Source: an uncultured Oscillospiraceae bacterium (lineage in GTDB: Bacteria; Bacillota; Clostridia; Oscillospirales; Oscillospiraceae). From it: 64,000 nucleotides of DNA. Of the stretch, positions 50,125 to 58,674 are shown in pieces; positions within the stretch are counted from its first letter, which is position 1; each line of letters begins with the position of its first letter. The stretch lies in NCBI GenBank assembly GCA_934622035.1, contig CAKTVG010000014.1, positions 8,861 to 72,860 on the forward strand, read 5' to 3'. Position numbers and translations under genes: made by a program. The notes under the pieces were generated by a model that was not told the origin of the DNA, made no database searches, and was given only the letters and a program-made list of their open reading frames with translations.

Positions 50125-51240
50125 TTAACTATTGCTTCTCAGCCGCACCGGCAGGACCATGTAGGCAAAGGTCGGCTTGGATTTGTCGCATGGCGTAAAC
50201 ACGATCGGGCTCAGACCATTTTGCAGCTCCAGCGTGACCTCTTCATCCGGGACGGCGCGCAGCGCGTCGAGCAGATACCGGCACTGGAAGCCGATCTCCA
50301 GCTCCCCGCCGTTGCCCGCGATGGAACAGGTGTCGTGCGCGGAGCCGATGGTGTTGACCGTGCGGAAATCCGCAACGTTCTCGCCGAACACGCAGCGCAC
50401 CGGGCTCTTGACCTTTTCGGAGACGATCAGGCCGACGCGCTCGATGGAGCTGGTCAGCTCCGCGACGTTCGCGGTCAGAATCGTCTGACTGTTGGCCGGC
50501 ACAACGCGCCGCCAATCGATAAACTCGCCCTCAAGCACGCGGCAGACGAGCGTCGCGTCGCCGATCTCAAAGAGAATGTGCTTGCTGCCGAGCGTGAAGC
50601 CGACCGGCGCGTCGGAATCCTCGAGAATTTTCTCGACCTCCTTCAGGCCGGACGCCGGAACGACGAAGCGCAGCTTCTGCCCCGTCGGCGCCTCGGGAAA
50701 ATAAGTGCGCCGCGCAAGGCGGAAGTTGTCCACCGCAACCATGGTGATGGAATCCTCCTCGATCTCCATCAGACAGCCGGTATGCACGGGCCGCGCCTGA
50801 TTTTCGGATACGGAGAAGATTGTCCCGCCGATCATCTCGCGCAGCTCGCGCTGCGGCATGGTGACGGCGTGCTCGGAATCGACCTCGGGCAAATCGGGAT
50901 AGTCCTCGGGATCCATCGCGGTGATCTGGAAGGAGGAAGCGCCGCCGCGGATGGACACGCGCAGCTCCTGATCCACGCTGATGCAGACCTCTTCGTCGGG
51001 CAGCTTGCGCACGATATCGAAGAACAGGCGCGCGGGCATGACGCAGGCGCCGGCCTCCGAAACGGTCGCGCCGACATGGACGGTAATGCCGGTTTCGAGG
51101 TTGAAGCCGGTCAGCTGGAGCGCGACCCCGGCGCGGAGAAGGATGCCCTCCAGGCAGGGGATGGTGCTCTTTTGCGCGACAGTTCTTCCGGCAAGGGAAA
51201 TCGCGCTGACGAGCAGCGCTTTTTCACAGGTAAACTTCAT
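50125..51240 (-). CDS. dnaN: DNA polymerase III beta subunit (sliding clamp)
   Basis: 371 residues, three repeated clamp domains. MKFTCEKALLVSAISLAGRTVAQKSTIPCLEGILLRA begins the first domain (split as CEKALLVSAI and STIPCLEGI), and the C-terminus ends with YMVLPVRLRSNS, matching the MPMRL pattern of clamps. It holds the polymerase on DNA. Between dnaA and the S4 gene as in other Firmicutes. Confidence 0.97.
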   Translation of the reverse strand: MKFTCEKALLVSAISLAGRTVAQKSTIPCLEGILLRAGVALQLTGFNLETGITVHVGATVSEAGACVMPARLFFDIVRKLPDEEVCISVDQELRVSIRGGASSFQITAMDPEDYPDLPEVDSEHAVTMPQRELREMIGGTIFSVSENQARPVHTGCLMEIEEDSITMVAVDNFRLARRTYFPEAPTGQKLRFVVPASGLKEVEKILEDSDAPVGFTLGSKHILFEIGDATLVCRVLEGEFIDWRRVVPANSQTILTANVAELTSSIERVGLIVSEKVKSPVRCVFGENVADFRTVNTIGSAHDTCSIAGNGGELEIGFQCRYLLDALRAVPDEEVTLELQNGLSPIVFTPCDKSKPTFAYMVLPVRLRSNS

Positions 51241-51474
51241 ATCGTTCCTCGCTTTCTCTCTATCTAGAAGATAGGAAGGATAATTTACGTTAGTGTTGTT
51301 AGTAGTACGAACTTATGTGCAAAACCCGGTTCCGCCCTGTATTTTCAAGGCTTTGTTCCGCACAGGCGCCTGTGCATTTCTCTCAGGGTTATTGACAGGC
51401 GTTTTCAGAAAAATTCCGTTTTTTGTTTTCCACAGGAAAGTACTGCACATTGCACAGCCGCCTGTTGAAAACGG
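51241..51474. other. dnaA-dnaN intergenic region, candidate part of oriC
   Basis: It contains one good DnaA-box variant TTTTCCACA at 51426-51434 and the motif ATGTGCAAA at 51315-51323, which recurs upstream of dnaA. It also holds the GAGGAA ribosome binding site of dnaN. Only one clear box is present, so origin function is inferred mainly from position. Confidence 0.4.
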
Positions 51475-52788
51475 TCACAGCCGGGAATTGATGTTTGAGG
51501 TGATATCGCGGATATTATCCTGCAAGCCGTTGGAGGTGTTCGGCAGGTCCTGCTCCACGCGCCGCAGGCTGTAAAGCACGGTCGTGTGATTCTTGCCGAA
51601 TTCCTTGGCAATCTCCGGCAGAGAGAGGTTGGTCAGCTTGCGGATTAAGTACATGGCAATCTGCCGCGCCTCGGCGGTGCCCTTGTTTTTCAGCGTGCTG
51701 CGCAGGGTGCTTTCCTCAATGGAGTAGAAGCGGCAGACCTCACTGATGATCAGCTCCGGCGTCGGGACGGTCTGAGCCTTGCCCTTGTACATGTCCTTGA
51801 TGGCGCGGGACACGCTGGGAATGTCCATCCGCATGCCCTCCAGATCGTGATAGCACTTGATTTTCTTCACGGTGCCCTCGAGCTGGCGGACGTTGTTGGT
51901 GATATTCTCGGCGATGTAATCGCAGACCTCATCCGGCAGATCCAGGCCGAGTGACAGCGCCTTGTTTTTCGTGATAGCCCAGCGGGTCTCATAATCGGGC
52001 GGCTGAATGTCCACGATCAGGCCCCATTCAAAGCGCGTGCGCAGGCGGTCCTCCAGCAGAACCATGTCGCTCGGGACGCGGTCGGAGGTCAGAACGATCT
52101 GGCACTTGTTTTCATAGAGCGTGTTGAAGGTATGGAAGAACTCCTCCTGTGTGGCGTTTTTACCGGCGATAAACTGAATATCGTCGATCAGAAACAGATC
52201 CGCGCTGCGGTATTTGTCGCGGAATTCGAAGTTTTTGCCGACGCGCACGGCTTCAAGAAATTCGTTTGTGAATTGGTCGCCCTTGATGTAAACGATATTG
52301 TAATCCGGGTGCTTTTCCTGAATGCGGTTGGCAATGGCATACAGAAGATGCGTCTTGCCGAGGCCGGACTGGCCATAGATGAACAGCGGGTTATACGCGT
52401 CCGTCCTCTCATCCGCAACGGCCGCGGCGGCGGAAAAGGCGTGCTTGTTGGATGAGCCGACGACGAAGGTATCAAAGGTGTACTGCGAGTTAAAAAACGT
52501 TGAGCTGCGGCGGCGTTTCTTCATGGAATACTGGGGCAGCTCGTCCTCATCCAGAACGACCAGCTCCACCTCCGTCTGAAACAGCTCCTGCATCGCCTGA
52601 CGGATCAGCTCCGTGTAGCGTTTTACGATGACGTCCTTGCGAAAGGGCGAGGGGGAATAGATGACCAGCTTGGATTCATCCAGCTCCACGATCTCCGCGT
52701 CGTCAAAATAAGACGTCACGGCGACGGCGGGGGAATGCTGCTCCAGATAGGTCAGAACGCGAGACCAGACATAGGCGTTTGAATACAT
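51475..52788 (-). CDS. dnaA: Chromosomal replication initiator DnaA
   Basis: 437 residues from ATG at 52788 (AGGAG 7 bases upstream). Domain I is N-terminal; domain III shows the Walker A GQSGLGKTHLLYAIANRI, Walker B LFLIDDIQFIAGK and sensor motifs; domain IV ends with the DnaA signature KNHTTVLYSLRRVE for box binding. Domain II linker (about 85-110) is short and basic. It melts oriC and loads the helicase. The longer in-frame start at 52809 lacks a ribosome binding site. Confidence 0.98.
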   Translation of the reverse strand: MYSNAYVWSRVLTYLEQHSPAVAVTSYFDDAEIVELDESKLVIYSPSPFRKDVIVKRYTELIRQAMQELFQTEVELVVLDEDELPQYSMKKRRRSSTFFNSQYTFDTFVVGSSNKHAFSAAAAVADERTDAYNPLFIYGQSGLGKTHLLYAIANRIQEKHPDYNIVYIKGDQFTNEFLEAVRVGKNFEFRDKYRSADLFLIDDIQFIAGKNATQEEFFHTFNTLYENKCQIVLTSDRVPSDMVLLEDRLRTRFEWGLIVDIQPPDYETRWAITKNKALSLGLDLPDEVCDYIAENITNNVRQLEGTVKKIKCYHDLEGMRMDIPSVSRAIKDMYKGKAQTVPTPELIISEVCRFYSIEESTLRSTLKNKGTAEARQIAMYLIRKLTNLSLPEIAKEFGKNHTTVLYSLRRVEQDLPNTSNGLQDNIRDITSNINSRL

Positions 52789-52824
52789 GCGCCGACTCCT
52801 TTCCATCATACTTATTCATTCAAA

Positions 52825-52853
52825 ATTTTATCACAAATCCTAGAAAAATGCAA
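52825..52853 (-). promoter_or_regulatory. Promoter of dnaA
   Basis: Minus-strand TTGCAT, 17-base spacer, TAAAAT, about 35 bases before the ATG. Confidence 0.8.
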
Positions 52854-52990
52854 GAAAACATCCTTCCACACATATAAAAAAGAAAAGCCATTTTTGCACG
52901 CAAATGTGCAAACCTGACTGAAAAAATCTGCATATTCTGTGAAAAAAATGTGAAACGACATTTTTCTATCTTTTCCGCCCACCCAAAATA
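52854..52990. other. AT-rich region upstream of dnaA, candidate part of oriC
   Basis: This ~140-base AT-rich stretch contains an inverted repeat TTTGCAC-GCAAAT-GTGCAAA (52893-52912) and a weak box-like CCTTCCACA (52862-52870), but no perfect DnaA box. AT-rich DNA next to dnaA is typical of a bipartite origin. Confidence 0.45.
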
Positions 52991-52998
52991 CCCGTATC

Positions 52999-53029
52999 CG
53001 CAGGGGCGCGGCTCTGCCGCGCCCCTGCG
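52999..53029. repeat. Palindromic repeat near the origin
   Basis: GGGGCGCGGCTCTGCCGCGCCCC is flanked by CCGCA and TGCG, a near-perfect member of the dispersed family. Confidence 0.7.
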
Positions 53030-53053
53030 TAATGCTTTTTCATTCTTCTGTTC

Positions 53054-53191
53054 TCACCCCTCCGGGGTCATGGGCGGAATGACCGGCGGCACCGTCCCCG
53101 GACGGATGTGCGTCGGCGTCCCCGCACCGTTGATGACCGGCAGCTTCGGGTCGTGCAGCTCGGAATGGCGTTCCGGATTGCGTTTTTCCAT
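53054..53191 (-). CDS. Putative 45-residue proline-rich microprotein
   Basis: ATG at 53191 to TGA at 53054-53056. The product starts MEKRNPERHSELHDPK, has a central INGAGTPTHIRPG and ends VPPVIPPMTPEG; it is polar, proline-rich, with no membrane helix or Cys. GGAGGGA lies 7 bases before the ATG, but these bases are also the 3' arm of the glucokinase terminator, so the site may be fortuitous. No family is recognised. If real it may be translated from read-through transcripts or from a promoter not seen. Confidence 0.4.
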   Translation of the reverse strand: MEKRNPERHSELHDPKLPVINGAGTPTHIRPGTVPPVIPPMTPEG

Positions 53192-53192
53192 A

Positions 53193-53230
53193 AAAAATCC
53201 CTCCGCCCCTAGTTTGGCAGAGGGATTTTT
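53193..53230 (-). terminator. Intrinsic terminator of the glucokinase gene
   Basis: Minus-strand AAAAATCCCTCTGCC pairs with GGCGGAGGGATTTTT with one G-T pair, followed by T. It lies 23 bases after the glucokinase stop. Confidence 0.85.
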
Positions 53231-53253
53231 AAATTATTCCGAATGTGAAATTG

Positions 53254-54192
53254 TCAATTTGTGGCAACCAGACGGAACGCGCCGAACATTCCGGCGTCGT
53301 TTCCCAGCTTTGCCAGCGAAAACTCCGTGCCTTTGCAGGCGTGGAACATATGTACCTCAAAATGCTTTTCCACGCCGCGCAGCAGGTATTCGCCCGCCTT
53401 GCAGACGCCACCGCCGAGAATGATGCGCTCCGGATCGCAGACGCAGCTTGCCGAGGCCAGCGCCTCGCCCAGATAATCAAAAATCTGGTCGAGCGTCCGC
53501 TCCGCAAAGGCATCGCCCTGCTTTGCCGCGTCGAACACGTCCTTGCAGGTCAGAACCGGCAGACTGCGCAGGCTCGTCTTTTCGTCCGAGGCCGAGAGGC
53601 GCTCCTTTGTCACGCGAACGATGCCGTTGGCCGAGGCGTACTGCTCAATGCAGCCGCGCTTGCCGCAGGTGCAGGGATGCCTGTCCGGCGCGCTGATTTC
53701 GATGTGACCGATTTCGCCGCCTGCGCCGTGCGCGCCGCCGAGTATCTTACCGTCGAGAATGATGCCGCCGCCGATGCCCGTTCCCAGCGTGACGAAAAGC
53801 GCCGACCGGCAGCCCTCGCCGCCGCCCTTCCAGTATTCGCCCAGCGCGGCCACATTGGCGTCGTTGCCTGCCTTGACGCGCAGGCCGGTCAGCTCGCCCA
53901 GCGTCTCGTGCAGATTGAACACGCCCCAGCCGAGGTTGACGCAGCGGTTGACCAGGCCGTCGTCGTTCACCGGCCCCGGCACGCCGATGCCGATGCCGAG
54001 CATATCCTGCGCAGTCAGCCCGCGCTTTTGCATCGTGCGCAGCACCTCCGCTGCAATATCCGGCAGAATTTCTCTGCCGCCGTCCGCCGTCCGGGTGGGA
54101 ATCTCCCACTTTTCGAGCAGCTCTCCCGCTTCATTGAAAAAACCGATTTTGACCGTCGTTCCGCCGACGTCCACACCAAAGCCGTAACGCAT
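53254..54192 (-). CDS. glcK: ROK-family glucokinase
   Basis: 312 residues. The ATP site is GVDVGGTTVKIGFF. The substrate region is GNDANVAALGEYWKGG, then GTGIGGGIILDGKI, and the ROK signature is EIGHIEI...CTCGKRGCIEQYAS with the structural zinc cysteines (C-x-C-x4-C). No N-terminal helix-turn-helix, so an enzyme rather than a ROK repressor. It makes glucose 6-phosphate; the divergent pgi next to it uses that product. Confidence 0.94.
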   Translation of the reverse strand: MRYGFGVDVGGTTVKIGFFNEAGELLEKWEIPTRTADGGREILPDIAAEVLRTMQKRGLTAQDMLGIGIGVPGPVNDDGLVNRCVNLGWGVFNLHETLGELTGLRVKAGNDANVAALGEYWKGGGEGCRSALFVTLGTGIGGGIILDGKILGGAHGAGGEIGHIEISAPDRHPCTCGKRGCIEQYASANGIVRVTKERLSASDEKTSLRSLPVLTCKDVFDAAKQGDAFAERTLDQIFDYLGEALASASCVCDPERIILGGGVCKAGEYLLRGVEKHFEVHMFHACKGTEFSLAKLGNDAGMFGAFRLVATN

Positions 54193-54218
54193 GCTGCATT
54201 CCTCCTTTTATCGCAGAC

Positions 54219-54247
54219 ATTATACCGCATGCGGCGCGTTTTTTCCA
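54219..54247 (-). promoter_or_regulatory. Promoter of the glucokinase gene
   Basis: Minus-strand TATAAT at 54224-54219, with a weak TGGAAA -35 after a 17-base spacer, then AAGGAGGAA before the ATG. Confidence 0.55.
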
Positions 54248-54277
54248 TTCCCCGGACAAAATTTTCTCTTCTTCTTG

Positions 54278-54306
54278 TTGCGTTTTTTTTCATTTTGATG
54301 TAACAT
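54278..54306 (+). promoter_or_regulatory. Promoter of pgi
   Basis: TTGCGT, 17-base spacer rich in T, TAACAT, about 32 bases before the pgi ATG. Confidence 0.5.
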
Positions 54307-54337
54307 GGGGTTAGCCTTTTATAAGGAGGAAAAGTTT

Positions 54338-55630
54338 ATGATTAAAGTTGATATCTCCAATGTTTGGGGTGACCTTTCTCTGCCGGACATGCTCGGCATG
54401 GAGCAGGAGGTTTTTCAGGCACATAAGACCCTGACCGAGGGCCGCGGCGCAGGCAATGATTTTCTCGGCTGGCTGAATCTGCCGACCTTTGAGGAGACGG
54501 ACGAGCTGCGCCGTATCCGCCGCGCCGCCGAGCGCATCCGCGGCGATTCGGACGTGCTGGTCGTCGTCGGCATCGGCGGCTCCTATCTCGGCCCGCGCGC
54601 TGCAATCGAGCTGGTCAAGGGTCAGAACCACAACCTCAGAGACAGCGACCCGCAGGTCTTCTTCGCGGGCAACAATCTCTCCACCCGCGCCTGGCAGGAG
54701 CTGTGCGCTCTGCTTGAGGGCAAGGATTTTTCCATCAATATCATCTCCAAATCCGGCACTACCACCGAGCCGGCCATCGCGACGCGTGCGCTGCGCTGGA
54801 TGCTCGAGCGCAAGTACGGCGCAGAGAAGGCAAAGAAGCGCATCTATGTCACCACGGACCCGAATAAGGGCGCTCTGCGCCAGATGGCGACGGAGGAGGG
54901 CTATGAGACCTTCGTCATTCCGCCCGACGTCGGCGGCCGCTACAGCGTCCTGACGGCGGTCGGCCTGCTGCCCATGGCCGTGGCCGGCATCGACCCCATG
55001 GACGTCATGCTCGGCGCTGCGCGCGCGCGTAAGGAGCTGGACATCCGCTCCTTTGAAAACCCCGCCTGGCAGTATGCCACCATTCGCAACCTGCTCTATC
55101 GCCGCGGCAAGGCCATCGAGCTGCTTTGCAGCTATGAGCCGAGCTTCCGGTATTTTGCAGGCTGGTGGCAGCAGCTCTTCGGCGAGAGCGAGGGCAAGGA
55201 GGGCAAGGGCCTCTTCCCGGCCTGCGCCGAGTTCACGGCGGATCTGCACTCTCTGGGCCAGATGATCCAGCAGGGCCAGCGCAACATGTTTGAAACGGTC
55301 GTGCGCTTCGCCCCGGCGGCGAAGCCCGTGACCATCGAGCCGGACTGGAAGAACCTCGACGGTCTGAATTACCTCGAGGGCAAGACACTCGACTTTGTCG
55401 AGGAGCAGGCCTTCCTCGGCACGCTGAACGCGCACGTGGACGGCGGCATTCCCGTCATGGTTCTGCAAACCGACGAGGTCGATGCCGATACCCTGGGCGA
55501 GTTGTTCTACTTCTTCGAGCTGTCCTGCGGCATTTCCGCCTATATGCTGGGCGTCAACCCCTTCAACCAGCCTGGCGTGGAATTCTATAAGAAGAACATG
55601 TTCCATCTTCTTGGCAAGCCGGGTTATTAA
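54338..55630 (+). CDS. pgi: Glucose-6-phosphate isomerase
   Basis: 430 residues from ATG at 54338 (AAGGAGGA upstream), the length of Gram-positive Pgi. VVGIGGSYLGPRAAIELV is the SIS phosphosugar site, FAGNNLS and ISKSGTTTEPAIATRAL follow, and the second SIS half contains DVGGRYSVLTAVGLLPMAVAG. It interconverts glucose 6-phosphate and fructose 6-phosphate. It stands divergent to the glucokinase gene, forming an entry-to-glycolysis pair. Confidence 0.96.
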   Translation: MIKVDISNVWGDLSLPDMLGMEQEVFQAHKTLTEGRGAGNDFLGWLNLPTFEETDELRRIRRAAERIRGDSDVLVVVGIGGSYLGPRAAIELVKGQNHNLRDSDPQVFFAGNNLSTRAWQELCALLEGKDFSINIISKSGTTTEPAIATRALRWMLERKYGAEKAKKRIYVTTDPNKGALRQMATEEGYETFVIPPDVGGRYSVLTAVGLLPMAVAGIDPMDVMLGAARARKELDIRSFENPAWQYATIRNLLYRRGKAIELLCSYEPSFRYFAGWWQQLFGESEGKEGKGLFPACAEFTADLHSLGQMIQQGQRNMFETVVRFAPAAKPVTIEPDWKNLDGLNYLEGKTLDFVEEQAFLGTLNAHVDGGIPVMVLQTDEVDADTLGELFYFFELSCGISAYMLGVNPFNQPGVEFYKKNMFHLLGKPGY

Positions 55631-55742
55631 TTTGGGCAGCTCTGATTAAATTAGCAGCAGAGTTTCCTTCATAAAAAATGAAGGTTGCAAAATCGGGGAA
55701 AGCCTGATAAAATGTGCACATAACACAAAGGAGGTTGTTTCT

Positions 55743-56153
55743 ATGGTGAAACTCATTGCAGGACTGAAGGGCTCCGGCAAAACAAAGCAGCTCATCAGCG
55801 ATATCAACGAGTCTGTGAAGAATGAAACAGGCAGCATGATCTGCATTGAAAAGGGCACAAAGCTCCGTTACGATATCGATATTCGCGTGCGTCTGGTGGA
55901 TTATCAGGAATATTCCATGGGCTCGCTGTCCTTCCTGAAGGGCTTTATCAGCGGCATGCACGCCGGTAATTTTGACATCAGCCATGTTTTTATCGATAGC
56001 TTTTATAAGCTTGTGGATAACGCAGGCGTTCCCGAAATCGAGGATTTCGTCCTGTGGTGCGAGAGCTTTGGCAAGGCCAACGATATTTCCTTCACCATCG
56101 CGGTCTCCGAGGATCCCGAAAAGTTCACGCCTGCGCTGAAGGAATTTCTGTGA
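55743..56153 (+). CDS. Small P-loop ATPase-like protein, function unknown
   Basis: 136 residues. The Walker A motif GLKGSGKTKQLI starts at residue 7, and a possible Walker B is ISHVFIDSFYKLV (Asp-Ser) near residue 83. The remainder has alternating short strands and helices, with CIEKGTKLRYD and VSEDPEKFTPAL. It resembles a family of ~130-residue clostridial and bacillar proteins sometimes labelled PilT-like; no pilus genes are near. It has a lower GC content than its neighbours and AGGAGG upstream. Function unknown. Confidence 0.75.
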   Translation: MVKLIAGLKGSGKTKQLISDINESVKNETGSMICIEKGTKLRYDIDIRVRLVDYQEYSMGSLSFLKGFISGMHAGNFDISHVFIDSFYKLVDNAGVPEIEDFVLWCESFGKANDISFTIAVSEDPEKFTPALKEFL

Positions 56154-56176
56154 TTCAAAATCAATCATTGCAAGCA

Positions 56177-56206
56177 ACCGGGCATTCAAGCGAATGCCCG
56201 GTCGTT
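56177..56206 (+). terminator. Intrinsic terminator of the P-loop gene
   Basis: ACCGGGCATTC (56177-56187) pairs with GAATGCCCGGT (56192-56202), followed by CGTTTT. Confidence 0.88.
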
Positions 56207-56226
56207 TTATCCGTCAATTTCTATAT

Positions 56227-56313
56227 CCGTAGGGCCTACCAGCAAGGGGCACGCCGCATCCGTAGCGCTCCTATGTCGCTGACGGCTGCGCAGACGGCGT
56301 GCCGTGGCCGCAA
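56227..56313. repeat. 87-bp element, second copy
   Basis: Aligns end to end without gaps to 48106-48192 with six differences by eye. It has the ends CCGTAGGGC and GCCGTGGCCGCAA and an inner GGCACGCCG/CGGCGTGCC stem. Confidence 0.8.
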
Positions 56314-56370
56314 ATCCATCCGCCGCACCGGGAAAGCCTGTCCCCTGCGCTCTTTTATGTCCCTAAAAAC

Positions 56371-56409
56371 AACAACCCCTTCCTGCATCCCGTGCAGAAA
56401 GGGGTTGTT
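56371..56409 (-). terminator. Intrinsic terminator of the serS-mscL-lipoprotein region
   Basis: AACAACCCCTT (56371-56381) pairs with AAGGGGTTGTT (56399-56409) with an inner CTGCA/TGCAG stem. The minus-strand exit is a five-T run. Confidence 0.88.
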
Positions 56410-56417
56410 TCGTCATA

Positions 56418-56903
56418 TTATTTTTTGATTGCGATTGCCTCCGGGCTGAATTCCACATACCAGGTGGAGTTTGCCCGGTAAACCACGGCATAGACCGTCA
56501 ATTCGCCCGACATTTCGCCGTCCATTTTCAAATGCAGCTTCAATAGATTCGCCGCGTCAATGGACAGCACGCAGTCATATTCGTACGAAAGATAACGTTG
56601 CAGCTCTGCACATTCCTTCGGCGAGAAATTCTTTGTCCGCAGCGCATCTGCCGTGATCGTCAGATCCTTCGTGCCGCTGCCGAGATAGGGCGAAAGCAGC
56701 TCGTCCAATTCTCCGGCGTCCAGTCCGCTGCTACTCAGCACCGCCGCGGGCATCGCCGCGCGGAGCCTGGCGAAGTCATTGTCCTGCATCGCTTGGCAAT
56801 ATGCGCGTACCGGGGCCATGTAATCCGATTCCGGCGAGGCCTTGCAGCCCGCCAGAAGCAGCACACTCAGCACCAGCAGCGCCGCCAGCCAGCGCGCTTT
56901 CAT
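56418..56903 (-). CDS. Secreted lipoprotein, function unknown
   Basis: 161 residues from ATG at 56903. The signal peptide has the lipobox LLAGCKAS, with lipidation at Cys20. The mature part begins ESDYMAPVRAYCQAMQDNDFARLRAAMP and ends with two or three beta strands (SGELTVYAVVYRANSTWYVEF), an NTF2-like or DUF-type fold. It overlaps the mscL stop (ATGA). A function is not assigned. Confidence 0.82.
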   Translation of the reverse strand: MKARWLAALLVLSVLLLAGCKASPESDYMAPVRAYCQAMQDNDFARLRAAMPAAVLSSSGLDAGELDELLSPYLGSGTKDLTITADALRTKNFSPKECAELQRYLSYEYDCVLSIDAANLLKLHLKMDGEMSGELTVYAVVYRANSTWYVEFSPEAIAIKK

Positions 56904-57343
56904 TGCTTGTCCTTCAGCAGATCGCGGATCTCGGTCAGGAGAACCTCTTCGTTGCTGGGCTTGGGAGGCTCGGGCTTCTTTTCCTCTGCCTTCTTCTTGC
57001 CGATGCCGCGCAGGCGGTTCATGACCTTGACGATTAGGAAGATGACGAATGCCATGATGATAAAGTTGATGATCGCGGAGATAAAATCGCCGAAGCAGAG
57101 GTAATTCGTCACGGTTTCGCCGTCGACGATCTTGTGCCCGAGGGCGACCTTCCACTCCGAGAAGCTCAGCCCGCCGATGAACACGGAAACGATGGGCATG
57201 AGAATGTTGTCCGTCAGAGATTTGACGAGGCTCTGGAACGCGCCGCCGATGATGACGCCGACGGCCATGTCGAACATGTTGCCCTTGACTGCAAATTCCT
57301 TGAATTCCTTTAAAATTCCGTTCTTTTTCTTCTCTTTTGCCAT
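56900..57343 (-). CDS. mscL: Large-conductance mechanosensitive channel MscL
   Basis: 147 residues. An N-terminal amphipathic helix (ILKEFKEFAVKGNMFDMAVGVIIGGAFQSLVKSL, given here in parts: FKEFAVKGNM, DMAVGVIIGGAF) leads into TM1, a loop (SFSEWKVALGHKI), TM2 (FISAIINFIIMAFVIFLIVKVM) and a charged cytoplasmic helix bundle. It forms a pentameric pore that opens under osmotic shock. Confidence 0.96.
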   Translation of the reverse strand: MAKEKKKNGILKEFKEFAVKGNMFDMAVGVIIGGAFQSLVKSLTDNILMPIVSVFIGGLSFSEWKVALGHKIVDGETVTNYLCFGDFISAIINFIIMAFVIFLIVKVMNRLRGIGKKKAEEKKPEPPKPSNEEVLLTEIRDLLKDKQ

Positions 57344-57361
57344 GATTTTACCCTTCCTATC

Positions 57362-58651
57362 TTAGAGCTTTTCAATGACTTCCAGACCGCCGAGGTACTT
57401 GCGCAGAACCTCCGGCACGACGACGGAGCCGTCGGCGCGCTGATTCTGCTCGACCATGGCCGGGAAGATACGGGACGTTGCCAGACCGGAGCCGTTGAGC
57501 GTGTGGACGAATTCCGTCTTGCCCGTGGCCTCACGGCGGAAACGGATGTTGCCGCGGCGCGCCTGATAGTCGCGCGCGTTGGAAACGGAGGAGACCTCCT
57601 TGTAACCGTTCATGGAAGGAATCTGAATTTCAATGTCATAAGTCCGCGCCATGGACGCCGAGCAGTCGCCCGCCGCCAGCTTGACGGTGCGGAAGTGGAA
57701 GCCGAGTCCCTTGACGAGGTTTTCGGCCTTTGCCACAAGCTCTTCAAATGCCTCGTCGGACTTCTCGGGCAGGGTGTACTGGAACATTTCCACCTTGTTG
57801 AACTGATGGCCGCGCACCATGCCGCGCTCGTCGGCGCGGTGGGAACCGGCCTCGCGGCGGAAGCAGGGCGTATAGGCGAACAGCTTGTGCGGCAGGTCGG
57901 ATTCGTTTAGAATTTCGCCGCGGTGCAGAGAAGCCAGCGCGGTTTCCGCCGTCGGCAGCATGAAGTGCATGCGGTCGTCCGTCGGGTTTTCAATCTTATA
58001 GACCTCGTCGGCAAATTTCGGGAACTGGCCGGCCGTTTCGCCGCACTGGTACTCAAGCATGTGCGGCAGAATGACCATTTCATAGCCGTCTGCCAGGTGC
58101 GTGTCGATGAAATAATTCAGCAGCGCCCACTCCAGGCGTGCGCCGAGGCCGCGGTAGATCCAGAAGCCGGAGCCGGCAAGACGCGTGCCGCGCTCGTAGT
58201 CGATCAGACCAAGATCGGTGCACAGATCGACGTGGTGCTTCGGCTCAAAATCAAAATGGTGCGGCTCACCGTAGTAGCGCAGCGGCTCGTTGTTCTCCTT
58301 ACCGCCGGGCTTGAGATCGGGATCGGGCAGATTCGGCAGGGAGAGCATCAGCGTGCGGTACTCCGCCTCGACATCCGCCAGCTCCTTTGCGTCCTCTGCG
58401 ATGCTCGCCTTGAGCTCCGCCATGCGCTGGAAGATAGGCGCGACGTCCTCTCCGGCCTTCTTGCGGATCGGAATTTCCTTGGAGACACGGTTCTGCTCCG
58501 CCTTGCTGGTTTCCGTTTGCAGGATCAGCTCGCGGCGCTTTGCATCCAGCTCCAAAATGCGGTCGACCTGCGCGTCGCAGTCTACTTCCTTTGCCCGCAG
58601 ACCTGCCTTGACCCCGTTGGGATCGTCCTTAATGCGTTTAATGTCCAACAT
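57362..58651 (-). CDS. serS: Serine-tRNA ligase
   Basis: 429 residues, normal length. The N-terminal coiled-coil tRNA-binding arm (about 25-105) is followed by the class II core: motif 1 in GFWIYRGLGARLEWALLNYF, motif 2 FRREAGSHRADERGMVRGHQFNKVE and motif 3 NGSGLATSRIFPAMVEQNQ. It serylates tRNA-Ser (and tRNA-Sec). No T-box or obvious promoter was found directly upstream, where only 23 bases separate it from the coiled-coil gene, so it may be read from the parAB promoter. Confidence 0.97.
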   Translation of the reverse strand: MLDIKRIKDDPNGVKAGLRAKEVDCDAQVDRILELDAKRRELILQTETSKAEQNRVSKEIPIRKKAGEDVAPIFQRMAELKASIAEDAKELADVEAEYRTLMLSLPNLPDPDLKPGGKENNEPLRYYGEPHHFDFEPKHHVDLCTDLGLIDYERGTRLAGSGFWIYRGLGARLEWALLNYFIDTHLADGYEMVILPHMLEYQCGETAGQFPKFADEVYKIENPTDDRMHFMLPTAETALASLHRGEILNESDLPHKLFAYTPCFRREAGSHRADERGMVRGHQFNKVEMFQYTLPEKSDEAFEELVAKAENLVKGLGFHFRTVKLAAGDCSASMARTYDIEIQIPSMNGYKEVSSVSNARDYQARRGNIRFRREATGKTEFVHTLNGSGLATSRIFPAMVEQNQRADGSVVVPEVLRKYLGGLEVIEKL

Positions 58652-58674
58652 GTTCAGTCACCTCTGACGTTTGA

